64,000 bases of DNA from Algoriphagus sp. (lineage in GTDB: Bacteria; Bacteroidota; Bacteroidia; Cytophagales; Cyclobacteriaceae): contig NZ_JAUXYL010000022.1 in the NCBI RefSeq assembly GCF_030694375.1, positions 62,001 to 126,000 of the forward strand, in the 5' to 3' direction. The translations under genes and the position numbers were made by a program. Of this stretch, positions 37,112 to 46,610 are shown one piece after another (position 1 is the stretch's first letter; each line of letters opens with the position of its first letter). The notes beneath the pieces are model-generated. The model was not told the origin of the DNA, searched no databases, and saw only the letters and a list, made by a program, of their open reading frames with translations.

Positions 37112-38326
37112 TTAATGAAACTTCTTCACCTCCGGTGCATCAGCACTTGTGGACAAGTCTGTAGCAAATCGCTCCGCATAATTATCCAGCAATTGCATCA
37201 CACGTTCTTGCTTCGGAGATTTCACGATCAGTCCTGCGTGATAGTCTAAGGGTACCCGGAAACAAACTTCAGGATCGTCAAAGCCACTCAGATCAGGATG
37301 TTCATATTTAGAAAGGGTCAACACGATACCTGCGTAATTTTTGGTCACTTTAGGAAGTTTGTACTTTTCGTGTTTAACTACCGCATCCTCTATTTTTGCC
37401 CATTCTTCCCATAGGTTAACTTCTGTGGCCGCTTCGACCATTTCGGCTAGATGTGCTCCACCCACGCGTGAGGCAGTTTCCAAAAAGTAAATTTGTCCAT
37501 CTTCCCTGCTTTTGATGAATTCGGTATGGGAAGTTCCGTTTTTTAATCCAAAGGCTTTCATGATTTCCTCGTTTACCTTTTTGATCGCTTTATCGTCCTC
37601 AGAGCCGTATTTAATGTTGGCAGATCGGAAGATTCCTCCTCCCTGCGAGATTTCCATCGGAGTAGCCAAATAGCGAGATACCGTCAAAAACAAAGTTTTA
37701 CCATCCAACTGAAGTCCATCTGCATGGTAAACATCACCGGGTTTGAATTGCTCCACGAGGTAATAAACCCTGTTTTCACCCAATTCATTGATGTGTTTCC
37801 AGAGGTCCTCCTTGTTGTGGACTTTGATAATGCCATGTGCAGAAGCCTCTGATCTTGGTTTTAAAACCCAAGGCGCGTCTACCGTATCGGCAAATTGATT
37901 GATTTCCTCATTATTGAAAAGGGGAGAAAAGGGAGGGACTCTGATTCCGGCATCTTTTGCACGCATTCGCATGGCAAGTTTGTCACGGAAATATCTCCCG
38001 GTGGTTTGTCCCATTCCCGGAATTCGGAGATTTTCGCGCAGAAAAGCGGCTTTTTCTACGTCGTAATCATCCAATGCGATAATGGCTTCGATTTTATGAT
38101 CTTTCATCAGGCCACCTACACCCTTCAAAAGCAAATCCATATCCCAATCTAAATCCTGACCGGGCATGTAAAAAACCTCATCGATGTATTCAAATGCCCA
38201 AGGCTTATCGCGGAGCTGCGCTGTAGTCACCAGAAAAACCCGGTTCCCCTGTTTTTTGAGGGCGATCAAGAATGCATTTCCTTTAAAATAATTTGAGATG
38301 CAGAGAAAAGTTTTGGGAGTGGTCAT
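37112..38326 (-). CDS. ATP-grasp domain enzyme
   Basis: The 404-residue cytoplasmic enzyme has a preATP-grasp N-terminus (TFLCISNYFKGNAFLIALKK) and ATP-grasp motifs in the middle: DAPWVLKPRSEASAHGIIKV near residues 150-170, YLVEQFKPGDVYHADG near 192-207 and FLETASRVGGAH near 270-282, where metal-binding acids are expected. Members ligate carboxylates to amines or thiols. The substrate is unknown. It stands alone between convergent and same-strand genes. Confidence 0.85.
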   Translation of the reverse strand: MTTPKTFLCISNYFKGNAFLIALKKQGNRVFLVTTAQLRDKPWAFEYIDEVFYMPGQDLDWDMDLLLKGVGGLMKDHKIEAIIALDDYDVEKAAFLRENLRIPGMGQTTGRYFRDKLAMRMRAKDAGIRVPPFSPLFNNEEINQFADTVDAPWVLKPRSEASAHGIIKVHNKEDLWKHINELGENRVYYLVEQFKPGDVYHADGLQLDGKTLFLTVSRYLATPMEISQGGGIFRSANIKYGSEDDKAIKKVNEEIMKAFGLKNGTSHTEFIKSREDGQIYFLETASRVGGAHLAEMVEAATEVNLWEEWAKIEDAVVKHEKYKLPKVTKNYAGIVLTLSKYEHPDLSGFDDPEVCFRVPLDYHAGLIVKSPKQERVMQLLDNYAERFATDLSTSADAPEVKKFH

Positions 38327-38395
38327 GAATGAATAATTTTATTCACAAAAAGTGAAAAAAAATCCGACAAATCGGAAGACTTGCCGGATAAATTT

Positions 38396-39817
38396 TTAAA
38401 GTTGATTCTCAATATACCTCAACAAAAGGCTAACACCATAAGCCGTGCCTGTTTTGGTTTTGGAAAATTCACCGTCTCCAAAAGCCACTCCGGCAATATC
38501 CAAATGCGCCCAAGCCGGATGTTCATGAGTAAAAGCCTGTAGAAATTTGGCTGCTGTGATCGCTCCTGCGAAGGGTTTTCCATGGTAGTTTTTGATGTCT
38601 GCGATTTCAGAATCCATTTCCCTCCCGTAATTATCCCAAAGTGGAAGCGGCCATGACTTTTCACCGACTTCCTCGCCTGCCTGCTGCAAACCGTGTGAAA
38701 GATTTCCATCATTGCTGAAAAGTGCAGCACATTCAAACCCAAAAGTCCCGATAGAACTCCCAGTTAAGGTCGCCAAGTCAATGATTTGATCTGTTTTGTA
38801 GTTTTTGACCAAATAAGAAAGTCCATCAGCCAAAATCAAACGGCCTTCCGCATCGGTATCGATTACTTCGATGGACAAGCCGGCATGACTCCCAATTACT
38901 TCCGAAGGAAGATACGCTTCCTTGTCAATTGCATTTTCGACCGCTGGAACTATAGCGGTAAGATTGATGGGGAGTTCCATTTCAGCGACAAGTTGAGTAG
39001 TTGCCAAAACAGCAGCAGCGCCTCCCATATCAGATTTCATGTGGTGCATCCCCTGCGTTTTTACATTCAGTCCGCCGGTATCGAAAGTGACACCTTTTCC
39101 CACCAAACCCAGATGAAACTTTGCTTTTGGATGTCGATATTCCAGAATTATGAATTTTGGATCTTTTGCCGAACCTCTTCCCACGGCTAAAAAGGCATCC
39201 AATCCTTCTGATTTTGCCTTTTTAGAGTCAAAAACCTTTACGTCCAGCTTTGCTTTTTTTCCTAGACTTTTAGCCCAGTCGCCAAGGTATTCTGGAGTGA
39301 TTTTATTTGGTGGAAGGTCTACCAGTTTTAGCGCTTCCATCTTTGCGGCAGCAATTTTCCCGGCACGTTCAGCCAATGATTTGGCCTTGTCAAGCGTAGT
39401 AATAACTTCCACTTTTAGTTTGGAGTACTCCTTGGCTTTTTCTTTTTTGTAAAAACCTATTGAATAGGAGCCCAGCTGAAAGCCAACAAGGGCAGCTTCA
39501 ACCTGCTCGCCTGAAAAAGAATCGGAAAAATCGATCAACACCTCTTTTTCAACCAACTCCGGATTTTTGGATAGGATTCTCCTGAAGGAATTTTCAATGG
39601 CCTTATACTCGGGGTTTTTCCCGAGGCCGATTAATAATATGAGCCTATTTTCAAAGGCTAGGGAATAGGAAGAGTCTTTTTTGCCTGAAAAAAGCACGGA
39701 GCTTAAACCTTGGAACCCCAACTTTTCCCGGAGGGTTTCTTCTGAATTTTCTTCGAAAACGGGTATGATCCTCAAAGCTGATGTTGAGGTGTTTTTTGGA
39801 TTTGTTTTGAATTGCAT
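38396..39817 (-). CDS. Leucyl aminopeptidase (M17 family)
   Basis: This 473-residue cytosolic metallopeptidase removes N-terminal residues from peptides. The C-terminal catalytic domain shows LVGKGVTFDTGGLNVK (about residues 243-258), the Asp/Lys-containing metal site MKSDMGGAAAV, and the M17 signature as DTDAEGRLILADGLSY (usual form NTDAEGRL; Asn is replaced by Asp). The N-terminal domain is less conserved, as is normal. It lies 19 bp downstream of the esterase gene. Confidence 0.92.
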   Translation of the reverse strand: MQFKTNPKNTSTSALRIIPVFEENSEETLREKLGFQGLSSVLFSGKKDSSYSLAFENRLILLIGLGKNPEYKAIENSFRRILSKNPELVEKEVLIDFSDSFSGEQVEAALVGFQLGSYSIGFYKKEKAKEYSKLKVEVITTLDKAKSLAERAGKIAAAKMEALKLVDLPPNKITPEYLGDWAKSLGKKAKLDVKVFDSKKAKSEGLDAFLAVGRGSAKDPKFIILEYRHPKAKFHLGLVGKGVTFDTGGLNVKTQGMHHMKSDMGGAAAVLATTQLVAEMELPINLTAIVPAVENAIDKEAYLPSEVIGSHAGLSIEVIDTDAEGRLILADGLSYLVKNYKTDQIIDLATLTGSSIGTFGFECAALFSNDGNLSHGLQQAGEEVGEKSWPLPLWDNYGREMDSEIADIKNYHGKPFAGAITAAKFLQAFTHEHPAWAHLDIAGVAFGDGEFSKTKTGTAYGVSLLLRYIENQL

Positions 39818-39835
39818 AAAAGATAATTGTGGATT

Positions 39836-40960
39836 TTAATCCGGTTTGTTATTGAAAAACAGCCATTCTATGGCTTTGGGAAACTCGTCGCTCCAGTACG
39901 ATTCATTGTGTTTGCCCAGCTCGTTGATTGAGAGCTTCACCTTCATTTTTCCTTCCAAGCTTTCGCGTTTGAGCAGACGCTTTCGAAGTTTGGTCACGTG
40001 GTCGACCATGGTTTCGCTTTCATCTCCACCTGCATAGAGGTAGATCCGGGTTTCCTGGGGCTCAAAGAAGTCAAGAAAGCCCAGCTTTATTTTTGGGATT
40101 ACCCAAAGCGAAGGCGAGAAAACCATCAATTTTCCAAATACTTCCGGGTAAATCAGACCTGAAAATATGCTGACCAATCCACCCATTGAGCTCCCGCCAA
40201 TTCCGGTAAAGTCCCGCTCGGTTTTGGTTCGAAAGGTTTTATCTACAAATGGTTTCAGGGTGTCGGTAATGAATCTAATGTATTGTTTACCGTTTCCTTG
40301 GCCCAAAAGGGTTTTACCGACATTGTATTCCTGAAGACGTTCTTTTTCGCCATGCTCCACAGCGATGACGATGATTTTACCGATACCATAATCAGACATG
40401 ACGGCAAGTTTTTTATCAATCTGCCAATTGCCAAAGGCTGCGTTTTCGTTGAATAAATTCTGCGCATCATGCAAATAAAGTACAGGATAGTGTTCGGTGC
40501 TGGTGTTGTAATCGTGGGGTAGGAGGGCCCAGATTTTGCGTGTTTTGTTGAGTTGTGGAATTTCAAACTCTTCCGAAATCAAATGGATCTGGGGAAGTTG
40601 GGAAGGACGATAGGGAAGCCAATTTTTACGCCATTTGGCTACTTTTTCATATTTGATAGGCTTACTATCATTCCAATGCCGATTAGGCGTGCGATTGCCG
40701 TAGCGGTCAATCTCTACCTCTGACCAGTCGCCTTTGGTAAATTTATAAATTAACTCCCCATCAAATTCGGGTCTTTCAGGGAAATTGAATTCATATTTAC
40801 CGGCATCAATTTTTTTCATTTTGTAATGAAAATCCTGCGTCACCCAATCGTTGAAATTCCCGGAAATATATACGGGCCTGTCGTCGTCTTCAGGTGTTTG
40901 AAGGACAATTTTTTTGATCCGGATAGGAATATCTATAGGACTTGATACTTCTGAAATCAT
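39836..40960 (-). CDS. Esterase-like alpha/beta hydrolase with an N-terminal glycogen-binding-like domain
   Basis: Residues ~12-90 look like a CBM48/AMPK-type beta-sandwich (VYISGNFNDWVTQDF and the YKFTKGDWSEVEIDRYGN region). The C-terminal ~250 residues are an enterochelin-esterase/PutE-type alpha/beta hydrolase. The nucleophile is in GIGGSSMGGLVSIFS (Ser near 236), the acid is likely in LYAGGDESET and the His in ELGKHNESYWSDEFP. The substrate is unknown; no signal peptide is present. It precedes the leucyl aminopeptidase in the same direction. Confidence 0.85.
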   Translation of the reverse strand: MISEVSSPIDIPIRIKKIVLQTPEDDDRPVYISGNFNDWVTQDFHYKMKKIDAGKYEFNFPERPEFDGELIYKFTKGDWSEVEIDRYGNRTPNRHWNDSKPIKYEKVAKWRKNWLPYRPSQLPQIHLISEEFEIPQLNKTRKIWALLPHDYNTSTEHYPVLYLHDAQNLFNENAAFGNWQIDKKLAVMSDYGIGKIIVIAVEHGEKERLQEYNVGKTLLGQGNGKQYIRFITDTLKPFVDKTFRTKTERDFTGIGGSSMGGLVSIFSGLIYPEVFGKLMVFSPSLWVIPKIKLGFLDFFEPQETRIYLYAGGDESETMVDHVTKLRKRLLKRESLEGKMKVKLSINELGKHNESYWSDEFPKAIEWLFFNNKPD

Positions 40961-41038
40961 GGGTTGAGGGTAAGAGAATGGCTAACCCGATTTTTCAAAA
41001 ATAAGTTTTGTATGGGTAAGAATGAAACATTGTTTTTC

Positions 41039-42763
41039 CTATACGGCTTCATCAGGCCGAAATCTTATTTCCTCTGGATAGGGAAAAGCATGGATTAATT
41101 CCCCTTTTCGGATTCTTTGTTGTAAAGAGTTCCAATATTCCGGGTCAAATAATGCGCTGTGATAATCTAAAAAATGTGGCTTGAGGTCAGCCCTTCCGAT
41201 CATCCATCGTCGAAAATCTTCCGGGAACACATCGTTTTTTTTGATCTCATACCAAGGTTCAGAAGCGTAAATTTGTTCGAAGTTTTCAGGTTTTGGTTTT
41301 GCTCTGAAATTCATATCCTCCAAAAATTCGATTTCATCGTAATCGTAGAAAATAACACGTCTTTGTCGCGTTAATCCGAAGTTTTTGGTCATCATGTCAC
41401 CAGGAAAAATGTTGGCTTGGGCCAATTGAAGTATTGCCCGACCATAATCTTCGACAGCTCGTTTTCCTTCTTCTTCAGTGCAGGATTCTAGGAATAGATT
41501 TAATGGAACCATTTTTCTTTCGGTATATAGATGTTTGATTATCAGGCTATCCTCAGTCACTATAAGAAGAGAATTTGTAGTGTTCCGAAGCTCTTTCATA
41601 AGTTCATGGCTAACGCGGGATATGGGTATTTTAAAACATTCAAATTCATGGGTGTCTGCCATTCTTCCGACTCGATCGTGAAGTGAAACCAGTTTATATT
41701 TTTCCCGAACTTCCTGACGGGTCATATTTTTAGGCGGCTCGAAATGGTCTTTGATCAGTTTGAATACGATATTCAATGAAGGTAAAGTGAAAACTGTCAT
41801 CACCATGCCTTTGATGCCTGGCGCTACAACAAATTCATCAGTGCTCTTTTCTAAATGCTCAAGGAAATCACGATAAAAAAGTGTTTTGCCATGCTTGTTG
41901 AATCCAATAGCATTGTAGAGCTCGTGTATTTTTTTGTGTGGGATGACTGAACTCAAAAATTCGATGATTTGTGAAGGTATGGCTGCCTCCACCATAAAAT
42001 ATGACCGGGTGAAACTAAATAGATGACTCATCAGATTGGGGTCAAAAATCAGTGTGTCTACAAATATCCCCTTTGGCCCATGGAGGAAAGGAATGATAAA
42101 CGGCATCCATTTATTGCCAACATAAGTTCTTCCGATGAGGTAGGCCGCTTTATTTCGGTAAAAAACAGGCTTCAAAAGCTGTGTTTTTGTGCCCACTTCT
42201 ACTTGATATCTGGAAAGAATTACTTTTTTCACTCCTTCCACTAAAAAAGCCACGTCTTTTTCTTTGTCCATGAACTCCCCCCCAAAATCATAGTCTTGTA
42301 AAATTTGCCGGATGATTTGATCCAAACCGAGAGAGGCGGGATAAGAATTTAACAAATCTGATTTTTCCTGTAAATGTTGAGGGTTGGAATCACCTCGGAC
42401 ATACATCAATTCTTCGTCTAGCGGATTATTCAGAAAGGTTTTTCTAAATATTGAATTGAAAAAAGTTTGAGCCAACTCAGCGTCCGGGCGGGAGGAGATC
42501 ATTTCTTGATATTTATTTCGGATCAAAGACCAAACTGTTCGGTTTGTTGTGTCAGTCCCTAATTTTTCCTGTAAGTCTTTTGCCAGTGGCAGCAAGGTGT
42601 CCTTGTATAATCTAAGCCGTTGTCTATGATTTTGTTGCGTGGCTTGCCAGTTTCGTTGCGAAAAATAAAGAGGGGCCAAGCGAGTGAAGTCATTAAACCT
42701 TCGGATGTAACTGAGGTAAGCTTCAAAGATGTTTTTGGCAAGAGGTAGCGCTATTTCTGACAT
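41039..42763 (-). CDS. aceK: Isocitrate dehydrogenase kinase/phosphatase
   Basis: This bifunctional enzyme phosphorylates and dephosphorylates isocitrate dehydrogenase to switch carbon between the TCA cycle and the glyoxylate shunt. At 574 residues it has family length. Visible motifs are the P-loop-like GMVMTVFTLPSLNIVFKLIKDHF (Lys in FKLIKD binds ATP) and the catalytic loop NIFPGDMMTKNFGLTRQRRVIFYDYDEIEFL. AceK is best known from Proteobacteria and is sparse in Bacteroidota. No isocitrate lyase or malate synthase gene lies in this window. It is monocistronic. Confidence 0.94.
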   Translation of the reverse strand: MSEIALPLAKNIFEAYLSYIRRFNDFTRLAPLYFSQRNWQATQQNHRQRLRLYKDTLLPLAKDLQEKLGTDTTNRTVWSLIRNKYQEMISSRPDAELAQTFFNSIFRKTFLNNPLDEELMYVRGDSNPQHLQEKSDLLNSYPASLGLDQIIRQILQDYDFGGEFMDKEKDVAFLVEGVKKVILSRYQVEVGTKTQLLKPVFYRNKAAYLIGRTYVGNKWMPFIIPFLHGPKGIFVDTLIFDPNLMSHLFSFTRSYFMVEAAIPSQIIEFLSSVIPHKKIHELYNAIGFNKHGKTLFYRDFLEHLEKSTDEFVVAPGIKGMVMTVFTLPSLNIVFKLIKDHFEPPKNMTRQEVREKYKLVSLHDRVGRMADTHEFECFKIPISRVSHELMKELRNTTNSLLIVTEDSLIIKHLYTERKMVPLNLFLESCTEEEGKRAVEDYGRAILQLAQANIFPGDMMTKNFGLTRQRRVIFYDYDEIEFLEDMNFRAKPKPENFEQIYASEPWYEIKKNDVFPEDFRRWMIGRADLKPHFLDYHSALFDPEYWNSLQQRIRKGELIHAFPYPEEIRFRPDEAV

Positions 42764-43159
42764 TTTAATTGGAAGTAGGAAGGAAAGTTTAACTTTTTTC
42801 TGATTTTTTCTTGAATTTCTATTTCAAAAAGAGCCTGATTTTCTGTGATTTATAAATTAGAAACAGAGACAGAATAAAATTTTGAAAATTTTTCGCAATC
42901 GATTGTTTGGAGGGAATGAAAACATTTTATACTTTTCGAAGGTATTCATGAACTGAATATCTACAATAGGTTTAATAGGTTTGAGAGCAGGAAAAGGCCC
43001 GGATATTATCCAGGCCTTTTTTGTTTCTAAAATTATTGAAATCAATCATTTTGATTTGGTAAATGTTGCTTTCCATGGAATTTTCTTTCTGGACGTATGA
43101 TTGATTTCCATTTGATTTTTCAAACTCTTCGCTTAGCTTCGACGTTCAATTTTTCCTCT
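42764..43159. other. Long divergent intergenic region with an orphan terminator
   Basis: No long gene is visible. It contains an 11-codon frame at 42916 (MKTFYTFRRYS) preceded by GGAGGGA, then the terminator hairpin at 42992-43023. Both flanking genes point away from the region, so the terminator serves neither; a short RNA ending here is possible. Confidence 0.4.
42992..43023 (+). terminator. Orphan intrinsic terminator in a divergent promoter region
   Basis: AAAAGGCCCGG (42992-43002) pairs with CCAGGCCTTTT (43010-43020), with one mismatch, followed by a T-run. No known gene ends upstream of it. Confidence 0.65.
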
Positions 43160-43837
43160 ATGAATAGAATCATGAAGCACTATTTGTCGGTTTGGATTTT
43201 GTCTCTTGTTTTTTTGATCGGCTGTGAGTCCGGTGATTCAAAAAAAGGTGAGATTTCCAATGAGCTGAAACCCGATGCCGAAAAATTGGAAGTTTTACGC
43301 AATCAAATCAATTTGGGCTTGGCACAAAAGTCAGCTTGGCAAAAGCATTGGGCAGTAAAAACCGGGAATTTTGATGCAAGCGATTTTGAGTTGGTTTTTT
43401 CAGATTCGATTGACCCGATGGAGATGCCGGAGAAAAATCCGATTTTATCTGAGGACCCCTTATTCCCTTATCAACTTCCTCATCCTGAAGGAAATGGGAC
43501 TATTGATATTTATTCCTACAAAGTTGAGGCGCAGGAAAGCCTCGATAAACCTTTTTTAAATCCAGATTCCGAAGTCATTTGGTATCGATCGGATGGGATG
43601 AAAGAGCGATTGTTATTCATGGGGCCTTCAGGAATGTTTGAAGAAGGGATATGGTTGAGTGCCAGTGAGTTTATGGTCATGGGATTTTTTCAGGAAGAAG
43701 ATGGTTTTCGACCAATGATCTGGGTAATTAACATCGAAAATCACAGTTTCAGTCAATTTAAATTGAATGAGCTTGTGCAGGAGTACCAGCAAGAGTCCTA
43801 CTTGAATTTGAAGTTGAAGTCAGTGGATTTGACCTAA
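43160..43837 (+). CDS. Lipoprotein of unknown function, DUF1684-like
   Basis: With the ATG at 43160 (or the Met four codons on) a signal sequence ends in a lipobox LIGC (Cys22). The mature part of ~200 residues has a hallmark-like FQEEDGFRPMIWVINIE and SDGMKERLLFMGPS pattern. DUF1684 relatives are possible, but I am not certain. The longer frame from 43097 gives no good signal. The gene is followed after 1 bp by a Nudix hydrolase gene. Confidence 0.65.
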   Translation: MNRIMKHYLSVWILSLVFLIGCESGDSKKGEISNELKPDAEKLEVLRNQINLGLAQKSAWQKHWAVKTGNFDASDFELVFSDSIDPMEMPEKNPILSEDPLFPYQLPHPEGNGTIDIYSYKVEAQESLDKPFLNPDSEVIWYRSDGMKERLLFMGPSGMFEEGIWLSASEFMVMGFFQEEDGFRPMIWVINIENHSFSQFKLNELVQEYQQESYLNLKLKSVDLT

Positions 43838-43838
43838 A

Positions 43839-44477
43839 ATGAATTTTGAGAAATTTATTTTGCAGCTAGAAAGTGCGCTCAAGGCTCCACTTCCGGGAAA
43901 GCAAGCTCAAATCAAAATGTCTCCTGTGCCGATAGATATGAGGCGATTTGAGATTGATTTACCGGAAAATCATCGGAAAAGTGGCGTGTTAATTTTGTTT
44001 TATCCCGAAAGTGAAAGTGCTTTTTTTCCATTGATTAAGCGTCCTGAGTATGCTGGATTTCATAGTGGTCAAGTGGCCTTTCCCGGTGGAAAAATGGAAA
44101 TCAGTGATGCAAATATAATTGAAACAGCCCTCAGAGAAGCTGAGGAAGAAGTAGGGATAGATCGAAGTCAGGTCCAGATTATGGGCTGTCTCAGTGAACT
44201 TTTCATCCCGACCAGCAATTTTTTAGTGACTCCTGTAATTGGTTTTTTGGAAAAACGCCCTGATTTGGTACCAGAGGAAAAAGAAGTTTCAAGAATTATA
44301 CAAGCAGAGTTATCCCAACTACTGAAACCGGAAATAAGAAAACAAAAAATTCTGGACTTGGGTCAAAACCTGAAACTTGACACGCCATATTTTGAAATTG
44401 ACGGAGAGGTAGTTTGGGGCGCTACTGCTATGATATTGAGTGAACTGATTCACTTGCTTCATTCGGCAGGAAGGTGA
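43839..44477 (+). CDS. CoA-pyrophosphatase-type Nudix hydrolase
   Basis: The 212-residue enzyme would cleave coenzyme A or related pyrophosphates. The subfamily motif before the Nudix box (HSGQVAFPGGKME, about residues 73-85) and the box itself (REAEEEVGID, about 97-106) are intact. It starts 1 bp after the lipoprotein stop, so they share an operon. Confidence 0.88.
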   Translation: MNFEKFILQLESALKAPLPGKQAQIKMSPVPIDMRRFEIDLPENHRKSGVLILFYPESESAFFPLIKRPEYAGFHSGQVAFPGGKMEISDANIIETALREAEEEVGIDRSQVQIMGCLSELFIPTSNFLVTPVIGFLEKRPDLVPEEKEVSRIIQAELSQLLKPEIRKQKILDLGQNLKLDTPYFEIDGEVVWGATAMILSELIHLLHSAGR

Positions 44478-44535
44478 GGATTGGTCTTTTTAGCCATTTG
44501 GTTGTATTGTTGCATTGAATTAATGAATTCCGAAA

Positions 44536-45789
44536 ATGGAAGAAAGTACCCCTTTGATCAGTAATGACGCGGTAGTTTTTGGCTTGCTCATGGCAACTTT
44601 GGCTTTTGTTTTTGCGACATCTGCCAGCAAAAGACCACTTTGGGTTAAGTTTTATACCTATATACCCACGGTTTTATTATGCTACTTTATCCCGGCTGTT
44701 TTCAATTCATTAGGATTGATTTCGGGGGAATCTTCAGGCTTATACAAGGTCGCTTCAAGGTATTTATTGCCTGCATCTTTGGTTCTTTTCACGATCAGTA
44801 TTGATCTGAAGGGAATTCTCAAACTTGGACCTAAAGCCTTAACGATGTTTTTGGCAGGAACAGTAGGGATTGTTTTAGGTGGACCTTTAGCTTTATTGAC
44901 AGTGGGGCTGATGTTTCCGGATATTTACTCCGGTACCGGACCGGATGAAATCTGGCGCGGGTTATCAACGATCTCGGGAAGCTGGATCGGAGGGGGGGCT
45001 AATCAGACCGCCATGCTTGAAGTGTTTGGAGCTAGTCCAACCCTTTTTGGGCAGATGATTGCAGTGGATGTTTTGGTAGCAAATCTTTGGATGGCGTTTT
45101 TATTGTATTGGGCTGCCAAACCGGAAATATTGGATAAGCTACTCAAATCCGATACTTCGGCTATTTATGAATTAAGAGATCGTATCGCCAAGCATCGAGA
45201 AGGAATCATGAAGATCCCAAGCCTTGGCGAAACCATGTTGATTTTGGGCTTTGGATTCGGAGTCACAGGTTTTTCACATCTCTGTGCAGACTTTTTGGCG
45301 CCTTGGTTTGATCTAAATTATCCAGAGCTTAATCAATATTCCCTGAATTCTGCATTTTTTTGGATTGTGGTGATTGCCACTACTGCCGGGCTTTTGCTCT
45401 CATTTACTAAAGCACGAAATTTGGAAGGAGCAGGAGCATCACGAATGGGTAGTGTATTACTGTATGTTTTGGTGGCTACTATTGGGATGCAGATGGATTT
45501 GGGAGCAATATTGGATAATCCAATTTTCTTCTTAATAGGCATCATTTGGATGATGTTCCATATCCTAATCATGTCTATTGTGGCTTTTGTAATCAAAGCT
45601 CCATTTTTTTATGTTGCGGTAGGGTCTCAAGCTAATGTGGGTGGGGCGGCATCAGCACCGATTGTTGCATCTGCTTTTGATCCTTCTTTGGCTCCTGTGG
45701 GAGTGCTTTTGGCAGTGTTAGGTTATGCATTAGGAACTTATGGTGCTTACCTTTGTGGATTGATGATGCAGGCTATATCAGCAATGTGA
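44536..45789 (+). CDS. DUF819 family membrane protein
   Basis: The protein has 417 residues and ten or so hydrophobic helices. Features of DUF819 (YjcL-like) are the GSWIGGGANQTAMLEVFGAS loop (about residues 149-168) and GSQANVGGAASAPIVASAF near the C-terminal third, which look like a pair of discontinuous substrate-binding loops in an inverted repeat. A transporter role is likely, substrate unknown. Its stop overlaps the next ATG (TGATG). Confidence 0.87.
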   Translation: MEESTPLISNDAVVFGLLMATLAFVFATSASKRPLWVKFYTYIPTVLLCYFIPAVFNSLGLISGESSGLYKVASRYLLPASLVLFTISIDLKGILKLGPKALTMFLAGTVGIVLGGPLALLTVGLMFPDIYSGTGPDEIWRGLSTISGSWIGGGANQTAMLEVFGASPTLFGQMIAVDVLVANLWMAFLLYWAAKPEILDKLLKSDTSAIYELRDRIAKHREGIMKIPSLGETMLILGFGFGVTGFSHLCADFLAPWFDLNYPELNQYSLNSAFFWIVVIATTAGLLLSFTKARNLEGAGASRMGSVLLYVLVATIGMQMDLGAILDNPIFFLIGIIWMMFHILIMSIVAFVIKAPFFYVAVGSQANVGGAASAPIVASAFDPSLAPVGVLLAVLGYALGTYGAYLCGLMMQAISAM

Positions 45790-46031
45790 TGCGATACAAT
45801 CGAAAATTGGTTTTTATATGCGGGGGATCGGATTGCAAAAAAGCCGGCTCGAAAAAAATCCGTAAGGAGTTGAAGGAGGCTGCCACGGTAGGCACGCTAA
45901 AAGGACATTGTAAATTTTTTCAAACCAAGTGCATGGACCTGTGCAAATCCGCTCCTGTGGTGATTGTGGATAACCATTTTTGCAAAAATACTGACGCAAA
46001 GAAAATAATGGAACAAATAAAAAAGACCTGA
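45789..46031 (+). CDS. Thioredoxin-like [2Fe-2S] ferredoxin-fold protein
   Basis: I choose ATG 45789 (MRYNRKLVFICGG), which overlaps the DUF819 stop; the longer frame is inside that gene. The 80-residue protein shows four cysteines in the thioredoxin-like ferredoxin pattern: CGGSDC near the N-terminus, KCMDLC later and HCK between. It likely carries a 2Fe-2S cluster for electron transfer. Coupling to a DUF819 membrane protein is unusual. Confidence 0.8.
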   Translation: MRYNRKLVFICGGSDCKKAGSKKIRKELKEAATVGTLKGHCKFFQTKCMDLCKSAPVVIVDNHFCKNTDAKKIMEQIKKT

Positions 46032-46045
46032 GTGCTCAGGTCTTT
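46022..46045. terminator. Bidirectional terminator between the ferredoxin and YbjQ-like genes
   Basis: AAAGACCTGA pairs with TCAGGTCTTT around a four-base loop. A-runs before and a short T-run after allow use on both strands. Confidence 0.75.
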
Positions 46046-46050
46046 ACAAA

Positions 46051-46371
46051 TTAAAGTTTTGTTGTTTTTACGGCAGTACCACTGACGGTGACCATCAGCA
46101 TCCCGTCTCTTATTGTTTCATAATCCAAGTCAATTCCAACAATAGCATTGGCACCAAATTGTCTGGCTTGAAGTTCCATCTCAGTGATGGCAGTAGCTTT
46201 TGCCTCCCTTAGGACTTGCTCATAGGCCGATGACCTACCACCGACAATATCGGTAATACTGGCAAAGAAGTCCTTGAAAATATTTGCGCCAATGATGGTT
46301 TCGCCGGAGACAATTCCAAGGTACTGATCGATTTGGTAGCCTTCCAAGGAAGGAGTAGTTGAGATAATCAT
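46051..46371 (-). CDS. YbjQ/UPF0145 family protein
   Basis: The 106-residue protein matches UPF0145: [24 protein letters not shown] at the N-terminus, [19 protein letters not shown] in the middle and [13 protein letters not shown] near the end. I use the Met at 46371, which gives the family's usual N-terminus and length; the ORF extends 21 codons upstream. The family is annotated as heavy-metal-binding-like but the function is not established. It likely forms a pentamer. Confidence 0.88.
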   Translation of the reverse strand: MIISTTPSLEGYQIDQYLGIVSGETIIGANIFKDFFASITDIVGGRSSAYEQVLREAKATAITEMELQARQFGANAIVGIDLDYETIRDGMLMVTVSGTAVKTTKL

Positions 46372-46610
46372 AGCAATGTAATTGATTTGAGGTTTAATGA
46401 ATTTTTGGGTAGTGAGGCTGTTCTGCTCAAGCAATGTTTCTATCGAATAAAGTATTTCTTTAGCTTGTCGTTAATTTAATCGTGTTGAATATCTTTCCTA
46501 AACTTTAAAATAAAGACATTTTTGGTTTGTGTTTAAAGTTTTCTTTTTAAATATTACCTTAATTTTTGGTGAGGCTCTAATCAACTCGCCGAAACACCAT
46601 TAAAAGATTC

